DNA from: Comamonas sp. BIGb0152
GTDB lineage: Bacteria > Pseudomonadota > Gammaproteobacteria > Burkholderiales > Burkholderiaceae_C
NCBI RefSeq assembly: GCF_024809975.1
Contig: NZ_JANUDY010000006.1
Span: 124,001 to 188,000, forward strand
Direction of reading: 5' to 3'
Length of the DNA stretch: 64,000 nt
The position numbers were made by a program, and so were the translations under genes. Position 1 is the first letter of the stretch, and each line of letters opens with the position of its first letter. The notes beneath the pieces were generated by a model that did no database searches, was not told the origin of the DNA, and saw only the letters and a program-made list of their open reading frames with translations. This document shows positions 35,014-43,094 of the stretch, one piece after another.

Positions 35014-36153
35014 CTAAGCATTAGCAAAGCGGTCCACACGAAACGCCGAAATCGGCAAGCTGCTGGTGCCCTGGGTCACCAGCTCGGCCACAATGCAGCC
35101 GGTAATCGGACTGAGCTCAAAGCCATGGGCTGAGAAGCCAAAGGCATGCACGAGGTTATCAGCACTGGCACTCATACTGATGACCGGAATCTCATCGGGC
35201 ATAAAGCCCTCGATACCGGTCCAGGCCCTTGCAATGCTCACATCGCGCAGATGCGGAAACAGGTCGATCACCGTCTGCGCGCTCTTGGGCATGCGGTTGA
35301 GATCGACCATCGCATGGCGCTGGCTGGCATCGGCCTCGCAGCGCAGGCCGCCACCAATCACCACCGTGCCGTTGTCGAACTGCTTGAACGACAGCGGCCG
35401 GCCCATGGCACCCAGCACCGGTTTGACAAAGGGCGCCACGCGCTGGGTCACCATCAGCATCAGGCCACCGGCCACCATCGGCACCGGGTCGCCCACCTGC
35501 GCGGCAAAATCTGCCGCCCAGGCGCCTGCGGTGTTGACCAGCCAGGGCGCATGGAACCTGCCCTGCGCGGTGCTCGCCTGCCACATGCCGGCCTGGTGGT
35601 CCACCCGCAGCACCGGTGCCTGCTCGGTGATCTGCACGCCCAGCCTTTCTGCTGCTAGCCGGTAGGCCGTGGCCACCTTGTAGGGCAGCGCATAGCCATC
35701 GCGGTCGGCCCAGAGGCCGCCCACCACATGAGGTGAGATGCTGGGCACCAGTTCGCGCACCTGCTGCTGGTCCACCCATTGCTCATGGAAAAAACCCAGG
35801 CCGTTGAGCAGGGCCACACGCGCCTTGGCCTTGGTCTCGTCGGCCTCGTTCTCTGCTACCTGCAATTGGCCCGAGGGCACAAAGCCACCATCGCTGCCGA
35901 TGATGTCGGCCAGGCCATGCCAGAGCTGCTCACGCGCGGCCAAGGCCAGCGGAATCTCGGCCACATGGCGGCCCAAGGTGCGCACGCCGCCGGCATTAAC
36001 GCCGGAGGCATGGCGGCCGCAGTACTCGGCCTCCAGCAGGCGTACGCGCAGGCCTGCCTTGGCGAGCTGGAAGGCGCTGGAGAGGCCTTGCAGGCCGCCC
36101 CCGATCACCAGCACATCGCTGCTGCCGGATGCCCGGCTGGCTATGCCGGCCAT
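35014..36153 (-). CDS. FAD-dependent oxidoreductase, D-amino-acid-oxidase fold (HcnC/OoxB-like)
   Basis: Flavoprotein of 379 residues in the DAO family. The dinucleotide fold VLVIGGGLQGLSSAFQLAKAG is at the N-terminus, followed by SGVNAGGVRTLGR. The C-terminal AFGFSAHGFELSPITGCIVAEL closes the FAD site. Such subunits form heteromeric dehydrogenases with a small [2Fe-2S] subunit and a larger FAD/NAD-type subunit, as in hydrogen cyanide synthase (HcnABC), octopine/nopaline oxidases and D-hydroxyproline dehydrogenase. It starts one base after the stop of the large-subunit gene. A second DAO-type gene lies upstream in the same operon. It probably oxidises the C-N bond of a secondary amine or D-amino acid, passing electrons to the respiratory chain. 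Confidence 0.86.
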   Translation of the reverse strand: MAGIASRASGSSDVLVIGGGLQGLSSAFQLAKAGLRVRLLEAEYCGRHASGVNAGGVRTLGRHVAEIPLALAAREQLWHGLADIIGSDGGFVPSGQLQVAENEADETKAKARVALLNGLGFFHEQWVDQQQVRELVPSISPHVVGGLWADRDGYALPYKVATAYRLAAERLGVQITEQAPVLRVDHQAGMWQASTAQGRFHAPWLVNTAGAWAADFAAQVGDPVPMVAGGLMLMVTQRVAPFVKPVLGAMGRPLSFKQFDNGTVVIGGGLRCEADASQRHAMVDLNRMPKSAQTVIDLFPHLRDVSIARAWTGIEGFMPDEIPVISMSASADNLVHAFGFSAHGFELSPITGCIVAELVTQGTSSLPISAFRVDRFANA

Positions 36154-36154
36154 G

Positions 36155-37552
36155 TCACACGCCTGCGGCCAGCTGGGCCAAGGACAGCGATTTGAGCGGC
36201 GGCCGGATGCGGTAGTAACCGACCTCCTGCGGCGGCAGCTTGGCCTCCTTGGCGATGATCTCGGTCACCGTCAAACCGCATTGGCGGCCCTGGCAGGGGC
36301 CCATGCCACAGCGGCTGAAGGACTTGGTCTGGTTGGGGCCCACGCAGCCCAGCTGCACCTGCTCGCGGATCGCGCCAGCCGTCACCTCTTCGCAGCGGCA
36401 GACCACCACCTCGTCGGCCGGAATGCGGAACTCGTCCTTGGGCCGGTACTGCTGGTTCAGAAAGGGGCGGATACGCAGATGCTGGGCGATATGGGCGCGC
36501 TGCTGCGCACCGTCTTCGCTCGTGCCAAAGCCCAGGCTGTTGGCCACGGCTATGCCGGTCAAAGCACCCTGCATCTCGGCCACCAGCGCACCGCCAATGC
36601 CCGCGCCGTCCCCGGCGATATAGATGCCCGGCAGGCTGGTCTGGCCCCAATCGTCGAGCACGGGCAGCCAGCACAGCTGCTCGTCGTCCCACTGGTGCGC
36701 AGCCCGCAAGGACCAGGACACCTGGGTGTTGGGCACCACGCCCTGGTGCAGCATCACCAGCTCACAGTCGATCTGCTGGGCCCGGCCCGCGCTGCTAAAG
36801 CGCACTTGCCGCACGGCATCTTCGCCCTCGATGCGCAAGCCGCCCACGTCCTTGAAGAAGGGAATGCCAGCCGACTTGATCTCGCGCAGCAGGCCCAGGC
36901 CTTTGCGCACATAGCCCCAGCCGGCCAGCAGCGACGAGGCATGGCGGATCGCCAGGCGCCAGTCGGTGCCCGCAGACGTATCGAGCACCGCGCGGATCTC
37001 CACCCCGGCGCGCAGGTACTGCGCCGCCAGCAGGTAGAGCAAGGGGCCGCAGCCGGCCAGCACCACCGGCACCTGGGGCACCACGGCGGCGTTCTTCAGC
37101 AAAATCTGGCCGGCGCCGGCGGTCATCACACCGGGGAGGGTCCAGCCCGGCACGGGAAAGGGCCGCTCCATCGCGCCGGTGGCAATCACCAGCGACTTGG
37201 TCTCGATGCGGCTGGTGCGGTCATTGCGCAGCACATGCACGGTCTTGTCCGGGTCGATCTGCCAGACGGCGGCGCCCGCCCAGTGGGTCAGGCCACTGGC
37301 GCGGATCTGCTCGGCCAGCGATTTGCCGTAGACATAGTCCGCGCCCAAAATGCGCTCGCGCTGGGCATCGGTCTGGGTAACGCTGCGGTAGATCTGGCCG
37401 CCGACTTGGGGTTGCTCGTCGAGTAGCAGCACATCCAGGCCGCGCCGCTGGGCCGCCAGGGCCGCTGCCATGCCGGCCGGGCCGGCGCCAATCACCACCA
37501 GGTCGCGCAGCTGGTGGGGCGCATCGTTCAAAGGAATGCTGGGCTTAGACAT
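36155..37552 (-). CDS. FAD/NAD(P)-dependent oxidoreductase, large subunit (HcnB/OoxA-like)
   Basis: A 465-residue pyridine-nucleotide-disulfide-like flavoprotein. The FAD motif VVIGAGPAGMAAALAAQRRG is at the N-terminus and a second nucleotide motif VVLAGCGPLLYLLAAQYLRAG in the middle. The C-terminus carries a BFD-like [2Fe-2S] region with Cys residues CRCEEVTAGAIREQV and CGMGPCQGRQCG. This is the layout of OoxA/NoxA/HcnB. The ATG at 37552 has AGGAGG six bases upstream and overlaps the end of the ferredoxin-like gene by eight bases. It mediates electron transfer between the DAO-type subunit and the iron-sulfur subunit at the membrane face. Confidence 0.87.
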   Translation of the reverse strand: MSKPSIPLNDAPHQLRDLVVIGAGPAGMAAALAAQRRGLDVLLLDEQPQVGGQIYRSVTQTDAQRERILGADYVYGKSLAEQIRASGLTHWAGAAVWQIDPDKTVHVLRNDRTSRIETKSLVIATGAMERPFPVPGWTLPGVMTAGAGQILLKNAAVVPQVPVVLAGCGPLLYLLAAQYLRAGVEIRAVLDTSAGTDWRLAIRHASSLLAGWGYVRKGLGLLREIKSAGIPFFKDVGGLRIEGEDAVRQVRFSSAGRAQQIDCELVMLHQGVVPNTQVSWSLRAAHQWDDEQLCWLPVLDDWGQTSLPGIYIAGDGAGIGGALVAEMQGALTGIAVANSLGFGTSEDGAQQRAHIAQHLRIRPFLNQQYRPKDEFRIPADEVVVCRCEEVTAGAIREQVQLGCVGPNQTKSFSRCGMGPCQGRQCGLTVTEIIAKEAKLPPQEVGYYRIRPPLKSLSLAQLAAGV

Positions 37553-37886
37553 GCTTGGCCTCCTGCTGGGGCAGTGCACAGGGCGCCGCTTGCATGGTGG
37601 TCACTTCCATGCCGTCTTGCGGGGTGATCAGGCAGGCCTGCTGGTTGGGCCGGCCATTGATGTCGACCAGGCACTCAAAGCACACGCCCATCATGCAGTA
37701 AGGCGCGCGGGCGCCCTGGCCCACCGGGGAGACGCGCACGGCGGTAATGCCGGCGGCCAACAGGCCGGCAGCCAGGCTGGCGGCGGGCGACATGCGCACC
37801 ACCGCGCCATTGACCAGCACCGACACGGAGGCCGAGGCCCCGGCCTGGTGGCCGGGGAGGTATTTGAAAAGGGCTTTAGATGCCAT
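37545..37886 (-). CDS. (2Fe-2S)-binding small subunit (HcnA/OoxX-like)
   Basis: A 113-residue ferredoxin-fold protein. Cluster Cys are visible in APYCMMGVCFECLVDINGRPNQQAC, spaced C-x4-C-x2-C-x11-C as in HcnA-type small subunits. The N-terminus (SVSVLVNGAVVRMSPAASLAAGLLAAG) is the usual beta-grasp start. It overlaps the upstream DAO-type gene by 11 bp and the downstream large-subunit gene by 8 bp, so the three are translationally linked. It is the electron-transfer subunit of the heteromeric oxidase. Confidence 0.86.
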   Translation of the reverse strand: MASKALFKYLPGHQAGASASVSVLVNGAVVRMSPAASLAAGLLAAGITAVRVSPVGQGARAPYCMMGVCFECLVDINGRPNQQACLITPQDGMEVTTMQAAPCALPQQEAKHV

Positions 37887-39018
37887 AAGGTTTCACTTCC
37901 GTTTCTGGCGTAAATCGGGTCGCCGGGAATGCCTCGATAGCGGCCGGGCGCAGGCCGGTGGCCACCCAGGGGGCGATGCAATAGACGTGCTGGGCCGCCA
38001 GGGTGACGCCGCTGTGGCAGGTCACCGCAAAGGCGCCGGGATGGCTCTCGGATTCCTGGTACATCGGAAAGCCATCGGGCGACATCACCCGCAGCGCCGC
38101 CCAGGTTCGCACCACCCTTGCATTGGCCAGCAGCGGGAAGCACTGGACCGCACGCGCCGCGATCTTGGCGTTCTCCGGCACGCGCACCATGTCGTCAAAG
38201 CCCAGCTCCTGCATCGAGTCGCCGATCTGCACCGTGCCCTCATCGGTCTGGCGCACATAGTTGGTGGGATGGGGCAAAAAGGGCTGTACCCGCTCGGTGA
38301 TGAAGACCTGGCCCTTGTTGGGCCGCACCGGCACAAACATGCCCACCATGGCCGACAGCTGCTGCGTGGCATGGCCGGCGGCAATCACGATACGCGGGGC
38401 CTGCCAGGCCTGCGCGCCCGCGCGGACGTGGAAGATGCCGCCCTCTTTGCGGATCGCATCGACCTGCATGCGGTTGTGGATGCGCGCGCCCTTGGCGATA
38501 TTGGCGCTGTAGAGCGCGCGCAGCAGCTTCAAGGGGTTGCAGTGGCCGTCCATCGCCGAGTAGGTGGCACCCACCACCTCGGGGCCCAGGCCCGGCAGGT
38601 GCTGGGCGGCCTCGTCGCGGCTCAGCACGGTGCTGTGGTAGGCCGGGTCGCCCACCTCGGACTCCAGCCAGCGCAGCTTGTCCACGCGCTGGGCCAGCTC
38701 GTCTTCGCTCAGGCAGATGTGCAGGCCGCCGGGCTGCATCAGCTCGACGTCGATGCCGGTCTGCGCCTGCAGCTCATCGCGCAGCGCAGGCCACTGGCGG
38801 GCCGAGCCAAAGCTCCAGCGGGCGTAGTCCGCCATGCCGTAGCCCTTGCCCTGCACCCAGACCAGGCCAAAGTTGCCGCGTGAGGGGCGCAGCGTGTCGT
38901 CCGCGCCATCGATGATGGTGACCGACAGGCCCTGGCGCAGCAGCCCGTAAGCCACGGAACTGCCCACCAAGCCGCCCCCGATCACGATGACATCGCTGGA
39001 ATATGTGTTGTTGTTCAT
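37876..39018 (-). CDS. second FAD-dependent oxidoreductase of the DAO family
   Basis: A 380-residue DAO-fold flavoprotein with VIVIGGGLVGSSVAYGLLRQG at the N-terminus, then RPSRGNFGLVWVQGKGYG and a C-terminal TCHSGVTLAAQHVYCIAPWV. It is related to, but clearly different from, the DAO gene at the far end of the set. It may replace that subunit for another substrate or carry out a second step. The start is ATG 39018 behind a GAGAG-rich leader; an in-frame TTG five codons earlier is less likely. It directly follows the ABC permease gene and leads the oxidase genes. Confidence 0.85.
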   Translation of the reverse strand: MNNNTYSSDVIVIGGGLVGSSVAYGLLRQGLSVTIIDGADDTLRPSRGNFGLVWVQGKGYGMADYARWSFGSARQWPALRDELQAQTGIDVELMQPGGLHICLSEDELAQRVDKLRWLESEVGDPAYHSTVLSRDEAAQHLPGLGPEVVGATYSAMDGHCNPLKLLRALYSANIAKGARIHNRMQVDAIRKEGGIFHVRAGAQAWQAPRIVIAAGHATQQLSAMVGMFVPVRPNKGQVFITERVQPFLPHPTNYVRQTDEGTVQIGDSMQELGFDDMVRVPENAKIAARAVQCFPLLANARVVRTWAALRVMSPDGFPMYQESESHPGAFAVTCHSGVTLAAQHVYCIAPWVATGLRPAAIEAFPATRFTPETEVKPYGI

Positions 39019-39029
39019 TTTTCTCTCTC

Positions 39030-39824
39030 TCAACCTTTGCCAATCAGTACCTTCTCCAGCCCGACCAGCTTGTCCAGGATGACCATCAGCACCAGGGTGC
39101 CGACGATCAGCACGGTGGAAACCGAGGTCACCAGCGGGTCAATGGTCTGGGCAATGTGGTTGTACATGGCGACCGGCAGGGTCATGGTGCCGGGGGTGGC
39201 CACAAACACCGTCATCGTCAGCTCGTCAAAGCTCTGGATAAAGGACAGCATCCAGCCGCCTGCGATGCCGGCCATCAGCATGGGCACGGTGATGCGCAGA
39301 AAGACGGTGCCGCGCGATGCGCCCAGCGACAGGCCGGCATGCTCGATCTCGCGGTTCATGCCGGTGGCAGCCGACAGCACCATGCGCAAGGCATAGGGCA
39401 TGATGCAGATCACGTGGGTGAACATCAGCCAGAAGAACGAGCCCGAGAGCCCCGCGATGTTGAAAAAGCGCAGAAACGCAGCGCCCAGCACCACATGCGG
39501 AATCATCAAGGGCGACATGAAAAAGGCCATCAGCACCTCGCGACCGGCAAAGCGGTGGCGGGTAATGGCCAGCGCCGCGGGCACCGCCAGCACAATGGCG
39601 ATCGAGGCGGCAGCCAGGCCCAGCTTGGCCGAGAACCAGAAGGCCGACTTGATCTCGGTCGCATCGAGGATGGCGCGGAACCAGCGCAAGGACAGGCCAT
39701 CGGTGGGGAAGGAGATAAAGCCCTTGTCGGTAAAGGCCACCGCCACCACCACGGCCAGCGGCGCCAGGATGAAGGTAATGAACAGCGCGTGGTAGACCAG
39801 CGCCAGAGGACTGTTTTTTTGCAT
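39030..39824 (-). CDS. spermidine/putrescine-type ABC permease (PotC-like)
   Basis: Inner-membrane permease of 264 residues with six predicted helices, the first in LVYHALFITFILAPLAVVVAVAFTDK. The EAA-type loop reads IEHAGLSLGASRGTVFLRITVPMLMAG. FPTDGLSLRWFRAILD in the first periplasmic loop is typical of PotC relatives. It pairs with the PotB-like subunit encoded three bases upstream. The Pot family imports polyamines, but relatives carry opines, iron or phosphonates, so the substrate should be read from the neighbouring oxidase. Confidence 0.9.
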   Translation of the reverse strand: MQKNSPLALVYHALFITFILAPLAVVVAVAFTDKGFISFPTDGLSLRWFRAILDATEIKSAFWFSAKLGLAAASIAIVLAVPAALAITRHRFAGREVLMAFFMSPLMIPHVVLGAAFLRFFNIAGLSGSFFWLMFTHVICIMPYALRMVLSAATGMNREIEHAGLSLGASRGTVFLRITVPMLMAGIAGGWMLSFIQSFDELTMTVFVATPGTMTLPVAMYNHIAQTIDPLVTSVSTVLIVGTLVLMVILDKLVGLEKVLIGKG

Positions 39825-39827
39825 GGC

Positions 39828-40691
39828 TCAACCCTCGAAAACGGATTTGAAGCGGCGCTCTATCCAGCGATTGCAGCCCACGATGATGATGATGTTGGCC
39901 ACCAGCAGCACCACGGCAATGGCAGCGCCCAGCGGCCAGTTCAGGGTGTTGAGGAACTCGTCATAGGCGGCGGTAGCGACGACCTTGAGGCGGCGTCCCC
40001 CCAGCAGCGCCGGCGTGGCAAAGGCCGATGCCGACAGCGCAAACACGATGATGCTGCCCGAGAGGATGCCCGGTAGCAGCTGGGGCAGCACCACGCGGCG
40101 GAAGACGGTGCGCTGGCTGGCACCCAGCGACAGGCCGGCGTTCTCGACCTGGGGATCGAGCTTTTGCAGCGAGGCCCAGACGGAGATCACCATGAAGGGC
40201 ACCATCACATGCACCATGGCAATGGTCACGCCGGTCATCGTGAAGGCCAGGCGCAGTGGCTCATCGATGATGTGGAACAGCATCAGGCCCTTGTTGATCA
40301 GGCCGTTGTTGCCCATCAGGATGGACCAGCCCAGGGTACGCACCACCACCGAGATCAGCAGCGGCGCCAGAATGATCAGCAAGAACACACCGCGCCAGCG
40401 GCCCCGCATGCGGGAGATGATGAGGGTCTCGGGCACCCCCAGCACCACGCAGAGCACGGTGACGATGGCCGACATCAGCGCGGTGCGGCCAAAAATTTCC
40501 AGGTAGTAGCTGTCGCTGAAGATCTCCAGGTAGTTCTTCAGCGAATAGACGTTCTGGATGCCTTCCATGCCATTGAAAACATTCAGCGACAGGATGGCGG
40601 TCAGGGCCAAAGGCGCCAGCAGCATGGTCACAAAGACCAGCAGGCCGGGGCCCGACATGAGCCAGGGTTTCCAGCGGTTCTTGCTATCCAC
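39828..40691 (-). CDS. spermidine/putrescine-type ABC permease (PotB-like)
   Basis: Six-helix permease of 287 residues. Helix 1 reads GPGLLVFVTMLLAPLALTAILSL. The coupling loop reads VENAGLSLGASQRTVFRRVVLPQLLPG, matching the consensus for interaction with the ATPase. It overlaps the end of the potA-like gene by 8 bp and is followed almost directly by the PotC-like gene. Confidence 0.9.
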   Translation of the reverse strand: MDSKNRWKPWLMSGPGLLVFVTMLLAPLALTAILSLNVFNGMEGIQNVYSLKNYLEIFSDSYYLEIFGRTALMSAIVTVLCVVLGVPETLIISRMRGRWRGVFLLIILAPLLISVVVRTLGWSILMGNNGLINKGLMLFHIIDEPLRLAFTMTGVTIAMVHVMVPFMVISVWASLQKLDPQVENAGLSLGASQRTVFRRVVLPQLLPGILSGSIIVFALSASAFATPALLGGRRLKVVATAAYDEFLNTLNWPLGAAIAVVLLVANIIIIVGCNRWIERRFKSVFEG

Positions 40692-41736
40692 GGCTGGCCT
40701 CCTGCTGGGTCAGCACGCGCACATCCTCGGGCGCCCAGTTCAGGCTCACTTCTGCGCCCTCATGCAGCGCAGCGCGGCGCGCATTGGGCAGGCTGATGTG
40801 GATGTCGCCCAGCGCGGTGCTCACATTCACCACCCACTGGCTGCCCAGGAACAGCAAGGTCTTGATGGTGCCGGGCAGGCCGCCATCGCCCGCCGCACCC
40901 ACTGCAATGCGCTCGGGCCGCAGGTAGACCACCACCGGGCCGCTGTCCACCGGGCTGGGTGCCCCCAGCAGCATGTCGCCAATCTTGACGGCCTCGCGGC
41001 TGTGGGCCTGGCCTTCAAAGCGGTTGGTCTTGCCCAGGAACACCGAGGCAAAGTCGCAGCTGGGCTTGTCGTAAATCTGCTGGGGCGTATCGACCTGGGC
41101 GATCTGGCCGTTGTGCATCACCGCAATGCGGTCGCTCATGGTCATCGCCTCAACCTGGTCGTGCGTCACCAAGATGGTGGTGATGCCCAGCTGGCGCTGG
41201 ATGGCACGCATCTCGACGTGCATTTCCTGGCGCAGCTTGGCGTCCAGGTTGGACATGGGTTCGTCCAGCAGCAGCACCTCCGGCTGGATTGCCAGTGCCC
41301 GGGCAATGGCTACGCGCTGGCGCTGGCCGCCGGAGAGTTCACGCGGGTAGCGGGCACCGAGACCATGGAGGCGGACGAGGGCAATCGCATCCTGGATGCG
41401 CTTTTGCACCAGCTCGCGGCTGAGCTTGCGCATCTCCAGGCCAAAGGCGATGTTCTGCTCCACCGTCATGTGGGGGAACAGCGCATAGCTCTGGAACACC
41501 ACCCCCATGCCGCGCTGCTCGGGGCGCAGCTGGGTGATGTCTTTGCCGTCCAGCACAATGCGGCCCTGGCTGGGGTCCAGAAAGCCGGCAATCATCTGCA
41601 AGGTGGTTGTCTTGCCGCAGCCCGAAGGGCCGAGCAGCGACACAAACTCACCGCGCTCTACCTCCAGGTGGAAGTCCTTGACGGCAACAAAATCCCCGAA
41701 CCTCTTGGCGAGGCCCTCGATACGTAGAAAACTCAT
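40684..41736 (-). CDS. spermidine/putrescine-type ABC ATP-binding protein (PotA-like)
   Basis: Cytosolic ATPase, 350 residues. Walker A is GPSGCGKTT, the Q-loop region is MGVVFQSYALFPHMTV, the signature is LSGGQRQRVAIARALA, and Walker B is VLLLDEPMSNLDA. A C-terminal TOBE domain (VVVYLRPERIAVG) follows, as in PotA and FbpC. Start ATG 41736 has GGAG six bases upstream; an in-frame extension to 41811 is not protein-like. It follows the binding-protein gene by 104 bp. Confidence 0.92.
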   Translation of the reverse strand: MSFLRIEGLAKRFGDFVAVKDFHLEVERGEFVSLLGPSGCGKTTTLQMIAGFLDPSQGRIVLDGKDITQLRPEQRGMGVVFQSYALFPHMTVEQNIAFGLEMRKLSRELVQKRIQDAIALVRLHGLGARYPRELSGGQRQRVAIARALAIQPEVLLLDEPMSNLDAKLRQEMHVEMRAIQRQLGITTILVTHDQVEAMTMSDRIAVMHNGQIAQVDTPQQIYDKPSCDFASVFLGKTNRFEGQAHSREAVKIGDMLLGAPSPVDSGPVVVYLRPERIAVGAAGDGGLPGTIKTLLFLGSQWVVNVSTALGDIHISLPNARRAALHEGAEVSLNWAPEDVRVLTQQEASRG

Positions 41737-41840
41737 ATGAAACTCCGGGGCCTGCGGCCCGCGTGGGGCGGCGCGGCAAGCCTGTGTGGTAGTGCTGGCG
41801 GCGCTTAGCACCTATCCCAGGGATAGATGTCGAGGCGCTC

Positions 41841-42875
41841 TTAGCGCTCGACCGTGCGGTTCCAGCGGTTGGTCCATTCGGAGCGCTTGACGTTGACGAT
41901 CTTGTAGTCCACGGTCTTCAACTGGGCGATCTGCTCGGGGCCATAAGGCACTTGCTTGGCGACCTTCTCGTCGAGCTTGACCTTGCTGTTCATGGGCCCC
42001 CAGGCCTGGGTCTCGGCCAGCGCGGTTTGCGACTCAGGCGTGTAGAGGAACTGCACAAACTTTTGCGCACCGGCCTTGGGCTGCTTTTTGGCGACCGGGC
42101 AGACGGAGGTGAACAGCGCAAACGCACCTTCCTTGGGGTAGACGAACTTCACCGGAAAGCCGGTATCGGCCAGCGCCTTGACGCGGCCGCTGCCCCAGAC
42201 ACCGATGACCGCATCGCCGTTTTGGAACAGCTCGGTCATCTTGCCGGGCGAGGGCTCCCAGGCCAGCACGTTGGGGCCGACTTCCTTGATCAGCGCCTGG
42301 AAACCGGGGTCGATATTGTTGGCGCCGCCGCCGTTGATTTCGGCAAACATCAGCAGGGTCTGCAGACCGTAGCCGTTGTTGATCGGCGGGATCACGGCCT
42401 TGCTCTTGAACTTCTTGTCCTTGAGGTCGTTCCACGAGGTGGGAGCGGCCCAGCCGGCCTTTTTGAAGGCTTCTTCGTTGTAGAACAGCCCGGTGGCGAT
42501 GACGCCCAGGTTCAGCGACTTGTTGCCCGCCGTCTTGGCCATGGGGTAGAGGTCGTTGTAGACCGGTGCGGCTTCGATATCGCCGCAAAAGCCGAACTGC
42601 ACCGCCTGCTCCATGGGGCCGTCGTCCATCAGCGCCACGTCGTACTGCGGGTTGTTCTTTTCGGCCTGGAGCTTGGCCAAGGTGTCGGTGGAGTTGCCCG
42701 GCACATAGATCACCTTGTTGCCCGTCAGCTTCTCATAGGCCGGAATGATCTTTTGCTTGAAAGCGGTCTCGGTAGAGCCGCCATAGCCACCGACATAAAT
42801 GTCTTCAGCATGGGCGATGCCGGTGGTGGCAGCAAAGGCTGCGGCCAGAGAAAGAGCCAGACGGGATGCGGTCAT
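41841..42875 (-). CDS. extracellular solute-binding protein (PotD-like)
   Basis: Periplasmic binding protein of 344 residues with a Sec signal peptide MTASRLALSLAAAFAATTGIAHA. The mature part begins EDIYVGGYGGSTETAFKQKIIPAYEKLTG and contains YDVALMDDGPMEQAVQFG and VIGVWGSGRVKALAD, fitting the PotD/spermidine-putrescine cluster. The Asp/Glu residues that hold polyamine amines cannot be confirmed without alignment. GGAGG lies nine bases before ATG 42875. It is the first gene of the operon and lies opposite the OccR/NocR-like LysR gene. Confidence 0.89.
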   Translation of the reverse strand: MTASRLALSLAAAFAATTGIAHAEDIYVGGYGGSTETAFKQKIIPAYEKLTGNKVIYVPGNSTDTLAKLQAEKNNPQYDVALMDDGPMEQAVQFGFCGDIEAAPVYNDLYPMAKTAGNKSLNLGVIATGLFYNEEAFKKAGWAAPTSWNDLKDKKFKSKAVIPPINNGYGLQTLLMFAEINGGGANNIDPGFQALIKEVGPNVLAWEPSPGKMTELFQNGDAVIGVWGSGRVKALADTGFPVKFVYPKEGAFALFTSVCPVAKKQPKAGAQKFVQFLYTPESQTALAETQAWGPMNSKVKLDEKVAKQVPYGPEQIAQLKTVDYKIVNVKRSEWTNRWNRTVER

Positions 42876-42977
42876 CGAAATTACCTCCAAAAAGTACGTG
42901 GGGCTAAAGTGAAATTGAATCTGTCTGGTTCCCAATGATAGGCATCTGGAGCCAAAATTGAATTGGTGAATGCCTGC

Positions 42978-43025
42978 TTCAATGCCTTTATGGGATGGAA
43001 AATCGACTATCGATAAGGCATTGAA
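42978..43025. promoter_or_regulatory. 11-bp inverted repeat, probable LysR operator
   Basis: TTCAATGCCTT (42978-42988) and AAGGCATTGAA (43015-43025) form a perfect 11-bp inverted repeat with a 26-bp spacer. A further half-like AATGCCT lies at 42969-42975. It sits midway between the divergent potD-like and lysR starts. Length and position suit the recognition and activation half-sites of the adjacent regulator. Confidence 0.65.
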
Positions 43026-43094
43026 ATTTATGAATAAATATTAATTCAGTACACTATTGGATTGCATTAGGCCATCAACTCATGTCTTTACAAC

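Noticed and set aside
37545-39018. Hydrogen cyanide synthase (hcnABC)
   Set aside because: The subunits are of the same superfamily, but the second DAO gene, linked importer and OccR-like regulator point to amine or opine oxidation; no sequence evidence for glycine-specific cyanogenesis.
43021-43060. TTGAAA-like promoter for the OccR/NocR-like gene
   Set aside because: No acceptable -10 element at 16-18 bp spacing could be placed.
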